Assembly (NCBI GenBank): GCA_030248215.1
Contig: JASANG010003380.1
Location: 237,501 to 301,500, forward strand
Length of the DNA: 64,000 nt
Origin: Enoplolaimus lenunculus
Lineage: Eukaryota; Nematoda; Enoplea; Enoplida; Thoracostomopsidae
Reading direction: 5' to 3'
Below the pieces are notes generated by a model, which ran no database searches, was not told the origin of the DNA, and worked only from the letters and a program-made list of their open reading frames with translations. Positions within the stretch are counted from its first letter, which is position 1; the number at the start of each line of letters is the position of its first letter. A program made the translations under genes and the position numbers. Below are positions 37,701 through 45,762 of the stretch, piece by piece.

Positions 37701-39821
37701 AGACAACGTTTCAGGATTTCTAAACTTTAATTTTACTTCAAATTGGCAAAAAAACTTGTTTTGTCTTAAAATCTAAGTTTTATAACCTTTTCTGAACTTA
37801 AAATTTTAGAGAAATTCGCAGAAATTTTGATGTTTAGACTCAAATTTAAATTTTCAAAACAAAATTTAAACTAAAAGTCCCAAAGTTTCAACAAAAAGTG
37901 ATGTGTTGTTTTAAAACTCGAAATTAAAACAAATTAAGTTCCAAGAATTGTTCCTCTAATATTCTTCCGAAGGGGGTAAACTTTAAGTTCAATTTTCACA
38001 GAAATAGAAAATGGAGCATCCAAAGTAAACCAATAGTTTTAAATTTCCGTTATTCGAATTCTTTTCTCTTTACCCTGTCATCTGCAACTTCATCTCGCAC
38101 GACCGTATTAAACTATACATTGGGCTCAAAGCAGTTCATTAAAATCAATGCAAACTAAAAGGACTACCGTCATTGCATATGTATTCTATGCTATACATAT
38201 TCTACGTGTGCAAACACGTGCTCACTGTATCAACCTACGCCGAGATATAAAACAATGTATTAGCCGCATTGTGCAAATATTTTCGTGCATTGCACACAAA
38301 AAAACAAAACAGACCAGAACCAACACCCAACAACAACAACAACAACAACAGTGATACATGTTTCAAAAATAAACCGCAAAAATAAGTAAAAGGGGGTAGA
38401 TACAGTATGCATGATTATCCCCTTCATAACATAATGGCTGGGTTTCTGAAATCTTACTTAAGTATTTGCTTAAGTTTTTAATGTGGTCCTATTGGCAAAA
38501 GTGATGTGAAATTAGGAATTGCTTTGGGTTTTATTGTAAACGAAAATAATTAAGTTTGTTGCATTTCAAATAGCAACGTCTATAGTTGGCTGCTCTGACG
38601 TGTATATTGCAAGTGGATGTTGTACCTTAATTAGATCCTATATGTTAATGCCATCCCTGCATTAGAGAGTGTGCTGCTTTGCGTATTGTTCCCATCCAGC
38701 TTTTTTTCCTTGAGTTTACATTAAAGCGCAGTTACGGACTGAATTAACTTCAATTGCGATTTGTTCCGACAATGAAATTGTGAATGCAAGCGTAGTCTAC
38801 GCCATCCCGATTAGTCGCACGAAAAATTCTGTCCGTGACTGTTGAAGGTGATGAAATTCACCTTATAACGTATTAGTTTAAATGGTGTGATCCATATTTT
38901 GCTTATCTACGCAAACTAAGCCAATATTATTTGTACTGGTTGATGATAGATCTTGTAATTTCGATCCGGCCAGTCCAAGTTTATTAAACGATTCTTTTGA
39001 ATAATATTGCTTGAAATATTTAAGAATTGGTATACGTCGATGTATTCCGCGTTTGGGAAGCAATTTGGGCAGCGCGACGGCTTGTGTCGCCTAACTTTGA
39101 AGTGTTCTTTGCGCTTGCGTTGGTCGAATACTATCGTGACATTATTCTCGATAATAATATGGATTTCACTGATATCATTAAATTCTTCAACGGTAATTTT
39201 TTAATTTCCAAAAATATAACAACATAATCATATTTTATAGAATGTGTAATTTGGCAGGCTTTTGGCTGGGATTGATCCTGTTCCATGAGTTTCGTTCACT
39301 ACCATAAATATGAGCGTGCGCTCGTCGTCGGGGGAAATCATGGAAACGCTGAATTTTGCTGCTATTTCACCAGGGACCATGAGGTCAGTTGTCGAAATTT
39401 CGCGACCGGTTTAAGAAATATCATAGGTATGTATTGGATTTGTTTTTGGAGTAATGGCTTTTAGAACTGAATTGTTAAGCTAAATGCTGTATAGGTTATC
39501 GTCTATTTATTAGTTTTGACAATGTCGTACCCGGTGGTGTGGCAAACTGCTAATTTGTGAGTGTTGTATTAATCTAGCGTGTTGTTTGATTTTATCCTGC
39601 CGACAGTGATTTGTATTCTTTGTTGCCCTTTTCATTTGGTTTTATTTTGACCAGTTTAGGTTATTTTAAACTTGGCTTAGTAATAGTGTAAAATGGGTTA
39701 CTTTATAGAAATGGCAGAACGTCACGACGCGGCGACTGTTCTTTGTATGGCGCAAGAATTGGTGCTCAAGTTACACCGATTGAGTAAATCTCCGCTGAAG
39801 CAGCCGGTATCGTCAAATTAA
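10463..39821 (+). CDS. SGSM1/2-like small G protein signalling modulator (RUN and TBC Rab-GAP), 5' end missing
   Basis: The gene encodes a Rab GTPase-activating protein of the RUTBC family, expected on endosomal or Golgi membranes. I read 22 exons: 10463-10746, 11210-11347, 11604-11749, 12052-12119, 12688-12852, 13430-13654, 13974-14074, 14717-15038, 15420-15525, 16745-16809, 17129-17274, 17901-17969, 18627-18786, 19267-19626, 19892-20086, 20593-20639, 20916-21043, 33866-33948, 34483-34592, 34849-34945, 39025-39192, 39709-39821. All introns are GT-AG and every exon length fits its phase, giving 1097 residues and a TAA stop at 39819. The first exon starts two bases into a codon and corresponds to VGPCALE of the vertebrate proteins, so the RUN domain lies upstream. 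The match to SGSM proteins continues to the C-terminus. SGSM1, SGSM2 and SGSM3 were not separated by a tree, but the Rab-binding part plus the split TBC favours SGSM1/2. Confidence 0.93.
11210..13654 (+). CDS. SGSM exons 2-6: Rab-binding, PH-like region
   Basis: Five exons (11210-11347, 11604-11749, 12052-12119, 12688-12852, 13430-13654) encode about residues 95-341 of the visible protein. Landmarks shared with the family are [65 protein letters not shown] and NGLLP, then PRLRRRSS, and FVFRVVP at the end. In known SGSM proteins this portion binds Rab9 or related Rabs. A charged Glu/Lys-rich insert (about 13470-13600) precedes DFVFRVV. Confidence 0.9.
12380..12574. mobile_element. TA-flanked MITE in SGSM intron
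   Basis: AAGCCCCATTCACAGGTG at the left is nearly inverse to the right end CATTTGTGAATGGGACTT, with TA on both outer sides. The interior consists of words like CTTGCGGCTGCAA and AGCTACAAGG, themselves partly inverted. The TA flanks would suit a Tc1/mariner or Harbinger-like element, but the family is uncertain. Related words (CTATTCACACATGAACG, GCAGCTGCAATTGCAAG) occur at about 53440-53830. Confidence 0.5.
13974..15525 (+). CDS. SGSM exons 7-9: Ser/Thr-rich linker
   Basis: Exons 13974-14074, 14717-15038 and 15420-15525 encode about residues 342-517. The sequence is rich in Ser, Thr, Asn and Pro ([34 protein letters not shown]) and poorly conserved, as expected for the linker between the Rab-binding and TBC parts. 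Phases are continuous and donors are GTAAGT or GTAAAC. I see no recognisable domain in it. Confidence 0.85.
15100..15290. repeat. Interspersed repeat of the CCCGTATTCTCAAATGC family
   Basis: GGATTTTCAAATGTGTGTAG, CACCTATTACCAGTTGG and CTGCAATTGCAGATGTTCC are shared with sequences at about 29870-30184, 30910-30990, 32270-32345, 32815-32900 and 33090-33170. The best outer ends (CCCGTATTCTTAAATGCG at 30910 and CATTTGAGAATACGGG ending at 30184) are mutually inverted, so the family probably has terminal inverted repeats. It is non-coding and lies in SGSM introns. Confidence 0.5.
16134..16453. mobile_element. hAT MITE with GCCGAT arms in SGSM intron
   Basis: It starts TAGGGATGCGCCGATAC and ends with the inverse GGCACATCCCTA. 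The arms are iterations of GCCGATACC or GCCGATG. It is flanked by ACTCATAC (16126-16133) and ACTCGTAC (16454-16461), an 8-bp target duplication with one mismatch. TAGGGATGCACCGAT ends are well known from animal hAT elements. A second copy is at 28705-29025. Confidence 0.85.
16745..18786 (+). CDS. SGSM exons 10-13: start of TBC domain
   Basis: Exons 16745-16809, 17129-17274, 17901-17969 and 18627-18786 read RAFYG then [16 protein letters not shown], which matches the WLAYCRHLSTVRTHLS of vertebrate SGSM2. They continue with [14 protein letters not shown] and [14 protein letters not shown] supplies the RxxxW signature of TBC motif 1 across the 17969/18627 junction. The last exon ends in a charged helix with [13 protein letters not shown]. 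Confidence 0.92.
19267..20639 (+). CDS. SGSM exons 14-16: Ser-rich insert inside the TBC domain
   Basis: Exons 19267-19626, 19892-20086 and 20593-20639 encode about 200 residues of low conservation, rich in Ser, Thr, Asn and Asp ([28 protein letters not shown]). Vertebrate SGSM1/2 also have a long insert between the two halves of the TBC fold at this point. Phases are consistent. The 47-bp exon 20593-20639 is the smallest and ends GMFS before GTATGG. Confidence 0.85.
20916..21043 (+). CDS. SGSM exon 17: arginine-finger exon
   Basis: This exon encodes [18 protein letters not shown], where IEKDVHR is the IxxDxxR arginine-finger motif of TBC GAPs, followed by LDKLKGIMC. It ends two bases into a codon that is completed 12.8 kb downstream as Thr. 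The donor is GTAAGT. The catalytic Arg is intact, so GAP activity is predicted. Confidence 0.94.
21533..21756. mobile_element. Mariner-like MITE with GTGGGATGGGG ends
   Basis: The left end ATTGTGGGATGGGG and right end CCCCATCCCACAT are inverted to each other, with TA directly outside both (21531-21532 and 21757-21758). Length is about 224 bp. TA target sites fit the Tc1/mariner group. The open frame at 21534-21935 runs through it and is not treated as a gene. Confidence 0.5.
22841..23075. mobile_element. hAT-like MITE with CCGGAA arms, diverged copy
   Basis: It starts CAGCGTGCAACCGG and ends CGATTGCATCCTG. It carries the family core (GGTGAAATAACCCCAGTTGG, GATAGGTATTCAG). The ends show more substitutions than the copies at 1-4 kb, and no flanking duplication is seen, so it is probably an older insertion. 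Confidence 0.7.
23391..23608. mobile_element. hAT-like MITE with GGATTCG arms, diverged copy
   Basis: GGTGGCAAAAATTTGTTG and GGATTCGGTAAAAATTTGAG at the left face GGACCACCTTG at the right. The interior AAGCAATAAAATTTTTAAT matches the element at 6009-6383 in inverse orientation. Ends are worn and boundaries are within about 10 bp. Confidence 0.6.
23905..24030. repeat. Palindromic GGTATACC repeat, inverted partner at 31045-31160
   Basis: The segment contains a local hairpin (GGTATACC, ACGTTTTT spacer, GGGTATACCAAA). The whole 120 bp recurs in inverse orientation at 31045-31160, including CATGCTTAAG or CTTAAGCATG on one side and GGTGTTTAACTACTGG or its inverse on the other. Both copies lie in the same SGSM intron. 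Confidence 0.7.
24202..24674. repeat. Direct duplication of a coding-like 150-170 bp segment
   Basis: Copies at about 24202-24356 and 24498-24674 share GCTGAAACTAAGTGTTGG, CCACGCCACCCATGAGG, TTCCCAACAAGGACTC, GTGCTGTCGCCCGCAACAAA and TAGGAGCCCTA. In the first copy one frame stays open for about 50 codons ending in VIYKK and a stop; the second copy does not keep that frame. It is probably a remnant of a repeat. I do not recognise the protein. Confidence 0.6.
24858..25020. repeat. Tandem GCACCGAAGTGCTCATTCGCC repeat, about 4 units
   Basis: GAAGTGCT with flanking CGCC or GCACC recurs about every 25-45 bp at 24886, 24918, 24950 and 24990. Unit length is irregular. Downstream, 25130-25280 is a T-rich low-complexity stretch. 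Confidence 0.6.
26321..26701 (-). CDS. Uncertain 126-residue open frame in SGSM intron
   Basis: An ATG-led frame lies opposite to the host gene. It has mixed composition ([36 protein letters not shown]) with five Cys and no simple repeat, which sets it apart from the shadows nearby. There is no recognised domain, no signal peptide and no splice evidence. It may be chance or a relic of a mobile element. Confidence 0.2.
   Translation of the reverse strand: MALITTNTSHIGQGVLVTTELSICYDETYAMEHFTLPITVDVDYLSTEQRRSLRFVNIASNCKPQPLPFIGIVYITEMKAVQKSIFAFKCLSCFNKIYIVRIYNRNGENLKGSFQKVLCSIISFQL
28705..29025. mobile_element. hAT MITE with GCCGAT arms, second copy
   Basis: TAGGGATGTATCGAAACC at the left and CGACACATCCCTA at the right mark the ends. 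It shares CCCAGAAATGAAATTGA and GCTGTTATGT with the copy at 16134-16453. Flanking 8-mers differ, so the insertion is older or rearranged. Confidence 0.75.
29548..29699. mobile_element. 152-bp hAT-like MITE with perfect 8-bp target duplication
   Basis: The ends are CAGGGTGCAACCGGAATTCC and TTCCGTTTTGCACCCTG, with arms of ATTCCGATTC words. TGGGTTAG precedes (29540-29547) and follows (29700-29707) the element exactly. It is short and core-less, like the element at 3935, but uses the GGAATC word rather than CCGGAA. Confidence 0.85.
29870..30184. repeat. CCCGTATTCT-family repeat, two part copies
   Basis: ATGGTGAGGTTTGAAAATC with CAGCACATTTATT is followed by ACTGGTGATAGGTGCC. A second round follows with AAATAGTGAGGTTCG, CTGCAATTGCAG(TT) and ACTGGTGATAGGTG, ending CATTTGAGAATACGGG. 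A facing end occurs at 30910 (CCCGTATTCTTAAATGCG). It is non-coding. Confidence 0.5.
30246..30807. mobile_element. Large GGAATC-type MITE, worn
   Basis: GGTGCAAAATGGAACTG and TACCGGAATCGGA at the left, and GAATTGTAACCGGAATTGG with GCGCTTGCACCCTG at the right, are opposing arms of the CAGGGTGCAA type. A second set of TACCGGAATCGG words at 30457-30500 suggests an inner duplication. Boundaries are approximate. Confidence 0.45.
31235..31345. repeat. TTAGGC-bearing MITE fragment
   Basis: GCTTAGGTTTAGGCTTGGC and TTAGGAATATGATTAATC followed by AAAAGTAACATAGCCC resemble the inner part and end of the elements at 60329-60941. One terminus is missing. Confidence 0.5.
33866..34945 (+). CDS. SGSM exons 18-20: TBC catalytic glutamine and core
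   Basis: Exons 33866-33948, 34483-34592 and 34849-34945 encode [52 protein letters not shown], and [20 protein letters not shown] followed by LLDFKR. YVQG carries the glutamine finger of TBC GAPs. Identity to vertebrate SGSM is very high here. All donors and acceptors are canonical. Confidence 0.95.
35163..36484 (-). repeat. 3' LTR of the minus-strand element
   Basis: This is the longer of the two LTRs at about 1.32 kb. It carries the shared sequence starting GGAACGCCTTCCAATACTGC near its low-coordinate end and a CAACAACAAC tract near 36388. It also holds a segment not present in the partner LTR. Confidence 0.75.
37490..37581. other. Primer-binding site with tRNA-Gln-like 5' and 3' parts
   Basis: The last 18 bases match the 3' end of tRNA-Gln, as expected for a primer-binding site read from the opposite strand. 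About 45 bp away, GTGTAATGGTTAGCACTC (37502-37516 plus flank) matches the D-arm portion of the same tRNA. The anticodon portion is not recognisable and no acceptor stem can be formed, so this is not a functional tRNA gene. Confidence 0.6.
37584..38431 (-). repeat. 5' LTR of the minus-strand element
   Basis: This is the shorter LTR, about 0.85 kb, next to the primer-binding site. It ends on + with CCCCTTCATAACA and is followed by TAATGG, of which TAAT repeats the base string before the other LTR. Confidence 0.75.
39025..39192 (+). CDS. SGSM exon 21: late TBC domain
   Basis: This exon encodes [20 protein letters not shown], then [13 protein letters not shown] and [13 protein letters not shown], the classic end of the SGSM TBC domain (human: [14 protein letters not shown]). 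The acceptor ATATTTAAG lacks the usual pyrimidine before AG but is fixed by protein homology and phase. Confidence 0.94.
39310..39383 (+). CDS. Possible short first exon inside the last SGSM intron
   Basis: ATG followed by [19 protein letters not shown] and PGTM, then GTCAGT, lies in a locally CG-richer patch. It does not belong to SGSM by homology. Its phase would fit a 4-base AATG step before GTAAGT at 40686 and then the frame at 40836-40976, but such a micro-exon is unusual. It is a weak candidate only. Confidence 0.2.
39709..39821 (+). CDS. SGSM last exon and stop
   Basis: The exon encodes [20 protein letters not shown] then [17 protein letters not shown] and a TAA. It matches the ERAEHHDAQEILRIARDLV of vertebrate SGSM, with a slightly longer tail. 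The acceptor is CTTTATAG. Confidence 0.94.
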
Positions 39822-42572
39822 TCACGTCAGAAGACTCTGTATCCGGTGCCGGTATCCAGTTATATGATTGGATTGTGAAGTAACATTTTATTTTATTTGC
39901 CATATTTTGTTGATGTGCTAAGGTATTTTTTAAATTGTTGATTATGACATTACTGTGGAATGTTCAGAAAAAAATCTGATGTGGGATTGGCAGGATAGTT
40001 TGCAAAACAATTAGTGATGTAAACTGCGGCTGGTTTGTCTTGTTTTCTTTAGGTTAGAATAACAAACTATTTAATAGTTACTAGTATTGTGGCCAAAATG
40101 TATTACGAATGTTCCAGCATTATCAAATTACGTTACGTCCTAAAGACAAACGGATGACAGTGTTGTGAAGTTGCCTCGTTCCTTCCCGTGGTCTTAAATA
40201 TTTTGAATTTGCTTGTAAATGCAAGGTCTGTTTTATAATTTTTCAACGACGTATTTTTTAATTGAATGGGTTTCAACTGATTCCTACTCTCTAGAACTGC
40301 TTGACCTTGTGAAAATGTTAACTAACCTTTGCATGGCTTGTAATATCAAGAGTGAATGATGTCCACCTTGCACTCCATGTCACAAAATGTATCAGCACGA
40401 AGTCACAGTTTTGCGAGACTTCTCCTCAGTTGGGGATTAGTGACCGCTTGAACCAGGTAGTAAACACAGGAGTTAAGGCTATAATCGAAGCGACTGTAGC
40501 TACAATTCAAAATTTCAGTTCATCGTACGCCAAAATAAGTGGGGTAGGCCAAAAACGCAACGTGACTTGAGTACATTCTTTAGTACACAGAGTGTGCCCA
40601 GAATATAATATACATACTACTTGTGAAAATCGTCCACTCTTGAAAATATTAATTTTTTCTGTGTTGTTTATTGGTCGTGTAGAATGGTAAGTAAATAATC
40701 TTGTGTGCGCTAATATTTTAATGAAAAAGCTTTACTGTGATGGTCATTCTAGTTGTAATAATTGTTGCAACCAGTGTTATTTTTGTAGTTTGAACTGAAT
40801 TGCAGGAGTTAACGTAACATTTTGTGTTGTTGCAGTGCTTGCAAATTGTATTTTATGCAGATGACTGTGAGTTTGCTGGTTTGTTCGCGTTGGAGCACCT
40901 TCGGCATCGGTTGGTTGGAAATTTTACAGAGGCCCATAGAAAGGATTTCATTTCGGAAGGGATTAAACCTAAGTAGTAGTTGTAGGACGGCGTTTTGTCT
41001 CTTTGATATATGAACGTACGCTGTTAACAGAACAGATTCGTTGTCGTCGAATATTGAATTATCGAAGAAATTGGAAAAACATTAACCGTCAGCGGTAAGA
41101 ATTAGTTAATTCGTTAGTTTTATAGTTTAAGATTTAAATAAGTACGGAGAATTCCCTTGAATTTACACCATGGACCGAACGAAGACAGATGAGTGTGTGT
41201 TCAACAGTCGATTACCAGTTGGTCCACTTACAATGAATTACTGCTTGTGCATTGTGTATTTTGTTGTGTTGTTCGCTAGTTGTTGCTTGCTACATTCACT
41301 AATGTCTGTGTCTTCTACTGTGTTCGTATTTTATGTGCGGGTATTATGTTATCATATTCATGGTGAATTATATTATTTATTGTCTGCTTAGACTAGGTCC
41401 AATTGTAAAATTTCCAGAAATATGATTTTAGACATTTCAAATGTTGGGTGGTCTCAGAGTCCCAAAATGAGGATTTTTGCATTTTAATGCGGAATTATTT
41501 CAGCTAGAAAATAGTATTGGTCCAGGCTAAGATAAGTTTTTCAATTGTTGCTATAGTTTCGTCAGCGTAAAAAGGGCACTTCTAACAATTATGTCTTTGG
41601 CGCATTCATGGCTACTACCAGAATATTGGCTCAAGGTGATCCTTTGAAATTCTTCAAGCATCGTGTATTAAAATTGCAATCGACATCGGTATGGGAAAAA
41701 GTTGAAAATATTAAAAAGCAAAATAAGTTTCGTAGACAAGGTTTAAATAAGCTGTTGAAACTGACATTTTTCTAATTTTCCACTTTTGCGTAAATATACT
41801 GCTCTCTTACCGTAAACAACACTTTTGTTAACAGCTGCTTTTATTAACATTCCAGTTTATATCGTATTTTTCATATTATTTATTACAAAAGAGTTATTTA
41901 TGTTTCTTTATATATACTTATCGGCCTAATAGATTGAGTATTTATTTGTTTATTTATATTTATAATTTCTTTAATTTTACAGTGCAAATGTTGCAGAATT
42001 GCATTCTGGGTACAGGTCTAAAATGAGCTGAACTTCGTAATCCCAAAGTTGATATATTTTTTAAATATATATGTAGGATTATATACTTTAAGCAGTGTCT
42101 AACTGGTTATTGGTGTCCGGTAAAAATTTTCGTTATGGAAATGCTGGAAATTCCGTCATTTTTTTGCTCAAAATTGGTTATATCACGTATATATCACAGT
42201 TAAAATGGCGGAATTCACTCGAAATCTTCAAATAATACGTCTTTCAAACTTTGATACTTCAATATACGTTTTCCGTTTCCGTTATATTTCTATCCTTATT
42301 CCTTTCCATTATTTTTTCTATCCGTTTACACTCTGACTTTAAGTATATATCTTGGTGCAGTAAATTATTTGCGAGTTTTAAAAGAGGCGTATCAAATCAG
42401 TACGATAACATGCGGTAGAGTCAAAGTAGAAGAATAGCATCTACCGTTCCACGTTTTGTAAGTATGTTTATTGAACGCTTTACTTGTGGTATTTTGTTTC
42501 AGGCTGAAGTTCTGTAAAGTAAATCTTCAATATGTTATATTCTATAAGAGCGAAATAAGTGATGCTCAGTTC
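39822..42572. other. Downstream of SGSM: 3' UTR and unassigned DNA
   Basis: There is no further conserved gene. Two exon-like frames are noted. The first, 40295-40359, could serve as an alternative last SGSM exon, because phase 1 fits and it ends KSE and TGA. The second, 40836-40976, reads FYADDCEFAGLFALEHLRH and ends GIKPK and TAG after a good acceptor. About 42105-42345 holds a worn element with GTTTCCGTTA words related to 56285-56530. Confidence 0.4.
40836..40976 (+). CDS. Possible terminal exon of an unrecognised gene
   Basis: After TTGTGTTGTTGCAG, a frame of 46 codons runs to TAG without simple repeats and has coding-like composition (FALEHLRHRLVGNFTEAHRK). I do not recognise the family. 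FYADD recalls the reverse-transcriptase motif, but the residues around it do not fit one. No convincing upstream exon was found apart from the weak one at 39310. Confidence 0.25.
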   Translation, partial: CLQIVFYADDCEFAGLFALEHLRHRLVGNFTEAHRKDFISEGIKPK

Positions 42573-43085
42573 GGCCCATGTTACTATAAAGGCCGTCCCA
42601 ATTTCCCGTGACACAAATATACCCGGAGTGCATGCGCTCCTGTTTACATATGCACAGGCAGATATATTTACGTAGGATATATATTATATATATAAATATA
42701 TATTATATATAATATATATTATATAGATATACCGTAACCAAACTGTCCCATCTGTCCCGTTTCTCCCATCTGTAACATCTATCCCATCTCTCCCGCTGTC
42801 CCATATGTCCAATTGTCTCATCTATCTCAACTGTCCCATCTGTCCTAACTGTCCCAATTGTCCCATCTGTCCGAAGTGTCCCGTTTGTCCCAACTGTCCC
42901 GCTGTTCCATCTGTCCCAACTGTCCCGTTTGTCCCAGCTGTCCCAAGGGTCCCAACTGTTCCGCTGACCCAATTATATTTTTTGAATGTACTCCAGGTAC
43001 ATTGCTGTCCCGGCAAAATGGGACGGGTACTTCTGGTACATTTCTGTCCCGGGAAAATGGGACGGTCTTTAAAGTAACATTGGCC
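42573..43085. mobile_element. hAT-like element with CTGTCCC minisatellite core
   Basis: The ends are GGCCCATGTTACTATAAAGG and its inverse ending AAAGTAACATTGGCC, with CCGTCCCATTTTCCCG just inside both. The core (about 42738-42970) is a degenerate array of CTGTCCCA(A/T)(C/T). Flanks CTCAGTTC (42565-42572) and TCCAGTTC (43086-43093) agree at six of eight positions. A second member lies at 58588-59033. The array makes several frames open by chance. Confidence 0.75.
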
Positions 43086-43485
43086 TCCAGTTCCATGGAG
43101 TCAAAATATTTAGCCCAATACTTGTTATTGTTCTCAAAATAAGGTGTATATTATAAAACAAAATTTGGTTGAGAGCCAATTCCAGACGGAATAACCATGT
43201 AAAACAGTAAACTTCAACCTGGAAAGAACAACTTGCAGATGTTTTAATTACCCATTTGGCCGATTTTCGGCTACACCTCCGGCTTCGGCAAAATTTGTTG
43301 AACTCCGGCTCCAGTATTTTTCACGTGCGATCGCGCCGTGGAGCGCATAGAACAACTGTCCTGCAAAGATAATGTTATGATCACGGCCCAATGAAAACAT
43401 ACACTATGTGCTTTTAAGATTGTCCGTTTTCTCCTGATAGTGTTCGAAGAGAGTAGGAACAAAGCAGAGGCTGTAGGTATGAACT

Positions 43486-43560
43486 AGGGTGCAAACGGAA
43501 ACAGAACCACGTCGTGATGAGAAACACGGAAACGGAATATGGACATTGCATTTGCTTTTA
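43486..43560. repeat. Single end of a GTGCAAACGGAAAC element
   Basis: AGGGTGCAAACGGAAACAG and AACACGGAAACGG have the form of a hAT-like end with iterated CGGAAA words. A possible facing part is CGGAAATGGAAACGGATATCC near 43880. It is split by the TTAGGC element at 43558-43850, so this may be another nested insertion. Confidence 0.4.
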
Positions 43561-43850
43561 GGCTTAGGTATATGCTCTGATTATACGCTTACGGTTAGGC
43601 ATTGGGGCCAACGTAATGAACAGGGGCGGAACAGTTTTATAACCATATTCCTAAACCTATAAATGAATGAGCATATTTAATACTAAGCATAAGTCTAAAT
43701 CTATGCCTAAGTCAAGCAAAAAAATTAGCCTAAAGCTTAAGCTTAGTTTATTCTAGTCCCACACAAAACGTTCTGCTAATAATCTTTACATGGGCCGACG
43801 TTGGAATCTGCTTAATAAATAGTGTCACGCCCCTGTTCTATACATTGGCC
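43558..43850. mobile_element. TTAGGC-type foldback MITE
   Basis: TTTTAGGCTTAGG, inner GGCGGAACAG and ATTCCTAAACC words, CTTTACATGGGCC, and a right end CCCCTGTTCTATACATTGGCC mark this family. It is a longer, rearranged member compared with 60770-60941, and its left boundary is approximate. Confidence 0.55.
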
Positions 43851-45762
43851 AAAGTTTCAAAGATATTGAGGATTATTGCCGGAAATGGAAACGGATATCC
43901 GGTTATAAGTCTCATGACAGAGCGTACAAATGATTCATACCAGAGCCAGGTTCTTTGTCAAAGCTTGTTGGAAACGGAGGTGATGTTGAATAAGGGAGTT
44001 AGCGCTGAATAAACACGGACAAACACACAGTGTTCTCACTTTCGCTACAGGACCATTCAATTAAATAAATGCACAATGTATGACCTCTATAACTCGCAAC
44101 AACGTTGTTTATTTTTGCCACTGTACAGTGCATATTTGGTAAAATATACTATTATACGCATTTCTTTCTCAAGTTATCAGTGTTGTTTTGCATACTGCAG
44201 ACCGTAAATCATTTAGCTAGTAGCACTGGTGCAAGGCGGAACAAATAATGAACGAATAATTTATTAAACGCGTACTGAAGCAGTTTCTTACCAAACAATA
44301 CGTTTCGCAGTGCAGGCTCAAATCCCATGACTTATGAACATACCAATTCGATCAATATTACAAGGAACAAATCACAGTGAATTCAGCTCGTATATCAGAG
44401 ACAACACGTATCTTCAATTAATATTTTACTTTTCTGCAACCTCGGAAACGCTTCGTATTTCACATTATTCATAAACATAAAAGTGTAAAAATTAGGTATG
44501 CGGTATCGCTGAGATTTTGGCATCCCAAATAACTAACAAGTGGCAGTTAAGAATATAAATCAAGGTCTTTTGCTAACTGTTAATTTCAAAGAAAACATTT
44601 TCGTCAGAAGGCTCCTTTAATCGTAAAGAATTTGGCTTTGAAATATTTGCAATCAATTGCCAACAATTAAACCATTCTTAAAGATGATGCAGGTCATTTT
44701 GTAATTCATCTCTCTAGTAATTTTCGATTAATGGTTGGATATAGTTTAACATCATTAGCATAAAATTTCACATTACTAGAGACAGCATTTGGAAGATTAT
44801 TTATGCGTATAAAATAAGAATAAGAAGTAATCATTAGAAATAATAATAACAATAATAATAAAAATAAGTAATAATAGTGTTCCTAGCAACCACTCGGCAA
44901 ACATGACAAGGCATTGAAGCAATTAAATATGACGCTTAACTACGTACAAAACGTAAGAAAATAATTTTCAAATTAAAGTACTTATTTGATTCAATTTACT
45001 GGCTGTCATAGATAAATGAACATGTGTACAAATAATTAACATCAAAACCTTGCCTTACTCATTTTTTACATTTATTTCACAGTCACATGGTACGACTGTC
45101 GATATTTCCAACCCATACGACGCTGGGCGTAACCGACCTCGATCCAACACGTATGACCAAGAAAATCCGTAGTCGCCCTACGCATATAAACAAGAGTATC
45201 AAAATTATGCAGCACAACAACAAATTACGCATATATGCGTATATAATACCAGGAGGAGTGGAGGAATGTAAAGGTGTAAATACCCACATACGTACGTACA
45301 TACATCCTTAGCTAAAAATGTTAAAGTAATTTCAAGTTAATTAATTTTATAAATGCATTAATATTACAGCCGATCGATGAGTATTTGATTCAAATCTATG
45401 GCCGATCGATGAGTATTAGATTCACTTCTAATTTTAATGATGAAAGCAAAAGGAAAAGCACTTATACAAACAGAAATCCTTTCAAGTTACTTGAAACTTC
45501 TCACCAGTTTATAAAGTCAAAATTTTGGTTTTGGATTTTTGTCGCGGTATTGGTCTTGTTCAAAGTATATATTCACCAAATATAATACGTAGTTGGAACA
45601 AACAACATTAAGCTTACGTAACTTTTTCAAAGATACAATTTCTATGTTTTAAATGTTGATTGAGTAAAGCAGATCTTTGCGCATCGGTTGTTTCATAAAT
45701 ATTCACGTAGTTTTATATTTATATGTGTGTAAATCTGTGTATGTTTAGATTATTTTGTTAAA
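43851..45762. other. Unassigned stretch upstream of SNRNP40
   Basis: No exon was recognised. An AAT/AAC low-complexity tract lies at 44838-44880, and a tandem duplication of about 32 bp (GCCGATCGATGAGTATT) at 45370-45415. The SNRNP40 promoter should lie in the last few hundred bases, but I see no clear core element. Confidence 0.4.

Larger units (their letters stand above)
35163..38431 (-). mobile_element. Non-autonomous LTR retrotransposon in SGSM intron
   Basis: Long terminal repeats at 35163-36484 and 37584-38431 share about 780 bp that differ by only 1-2 percent by eye, so the insertion is young. On the minus strand they begin TGTTATGAAGGGG and end GTTGTTACA, the TG...CA form. TAAT stands on both outer sides (35159-35162 and 38432-38435). 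The primer-binding site at 37564-37581 reads, on +, TCTCGGTGGGACCTCCA, the 3' end of tRNA-Gln with CCA, two bases from the LTR. The 1.1-kb interior (36485-37583) has no recognisable gag or pol. The two LTRs differ in length. Superfamily (Gypsy or BEL/Pao) cannot be decided without pol. It looks like a short, protein-less element that needs a partner. Confidence 0.8.

Noticed and set aside
40836-40976. Reverse transcriptase catalytic motif (FYADD)
   Set aside because: The residues on both sides do not resemble the RT palm domain, and no other RT motif lies nearby.
42703-43142. Overlapping frames with NCPICPNCPVCPSC or WDSWDKRDSWD repeats
   Set aside because: They are translations of the CTGTCCC array inside a transposon, present on both strands.
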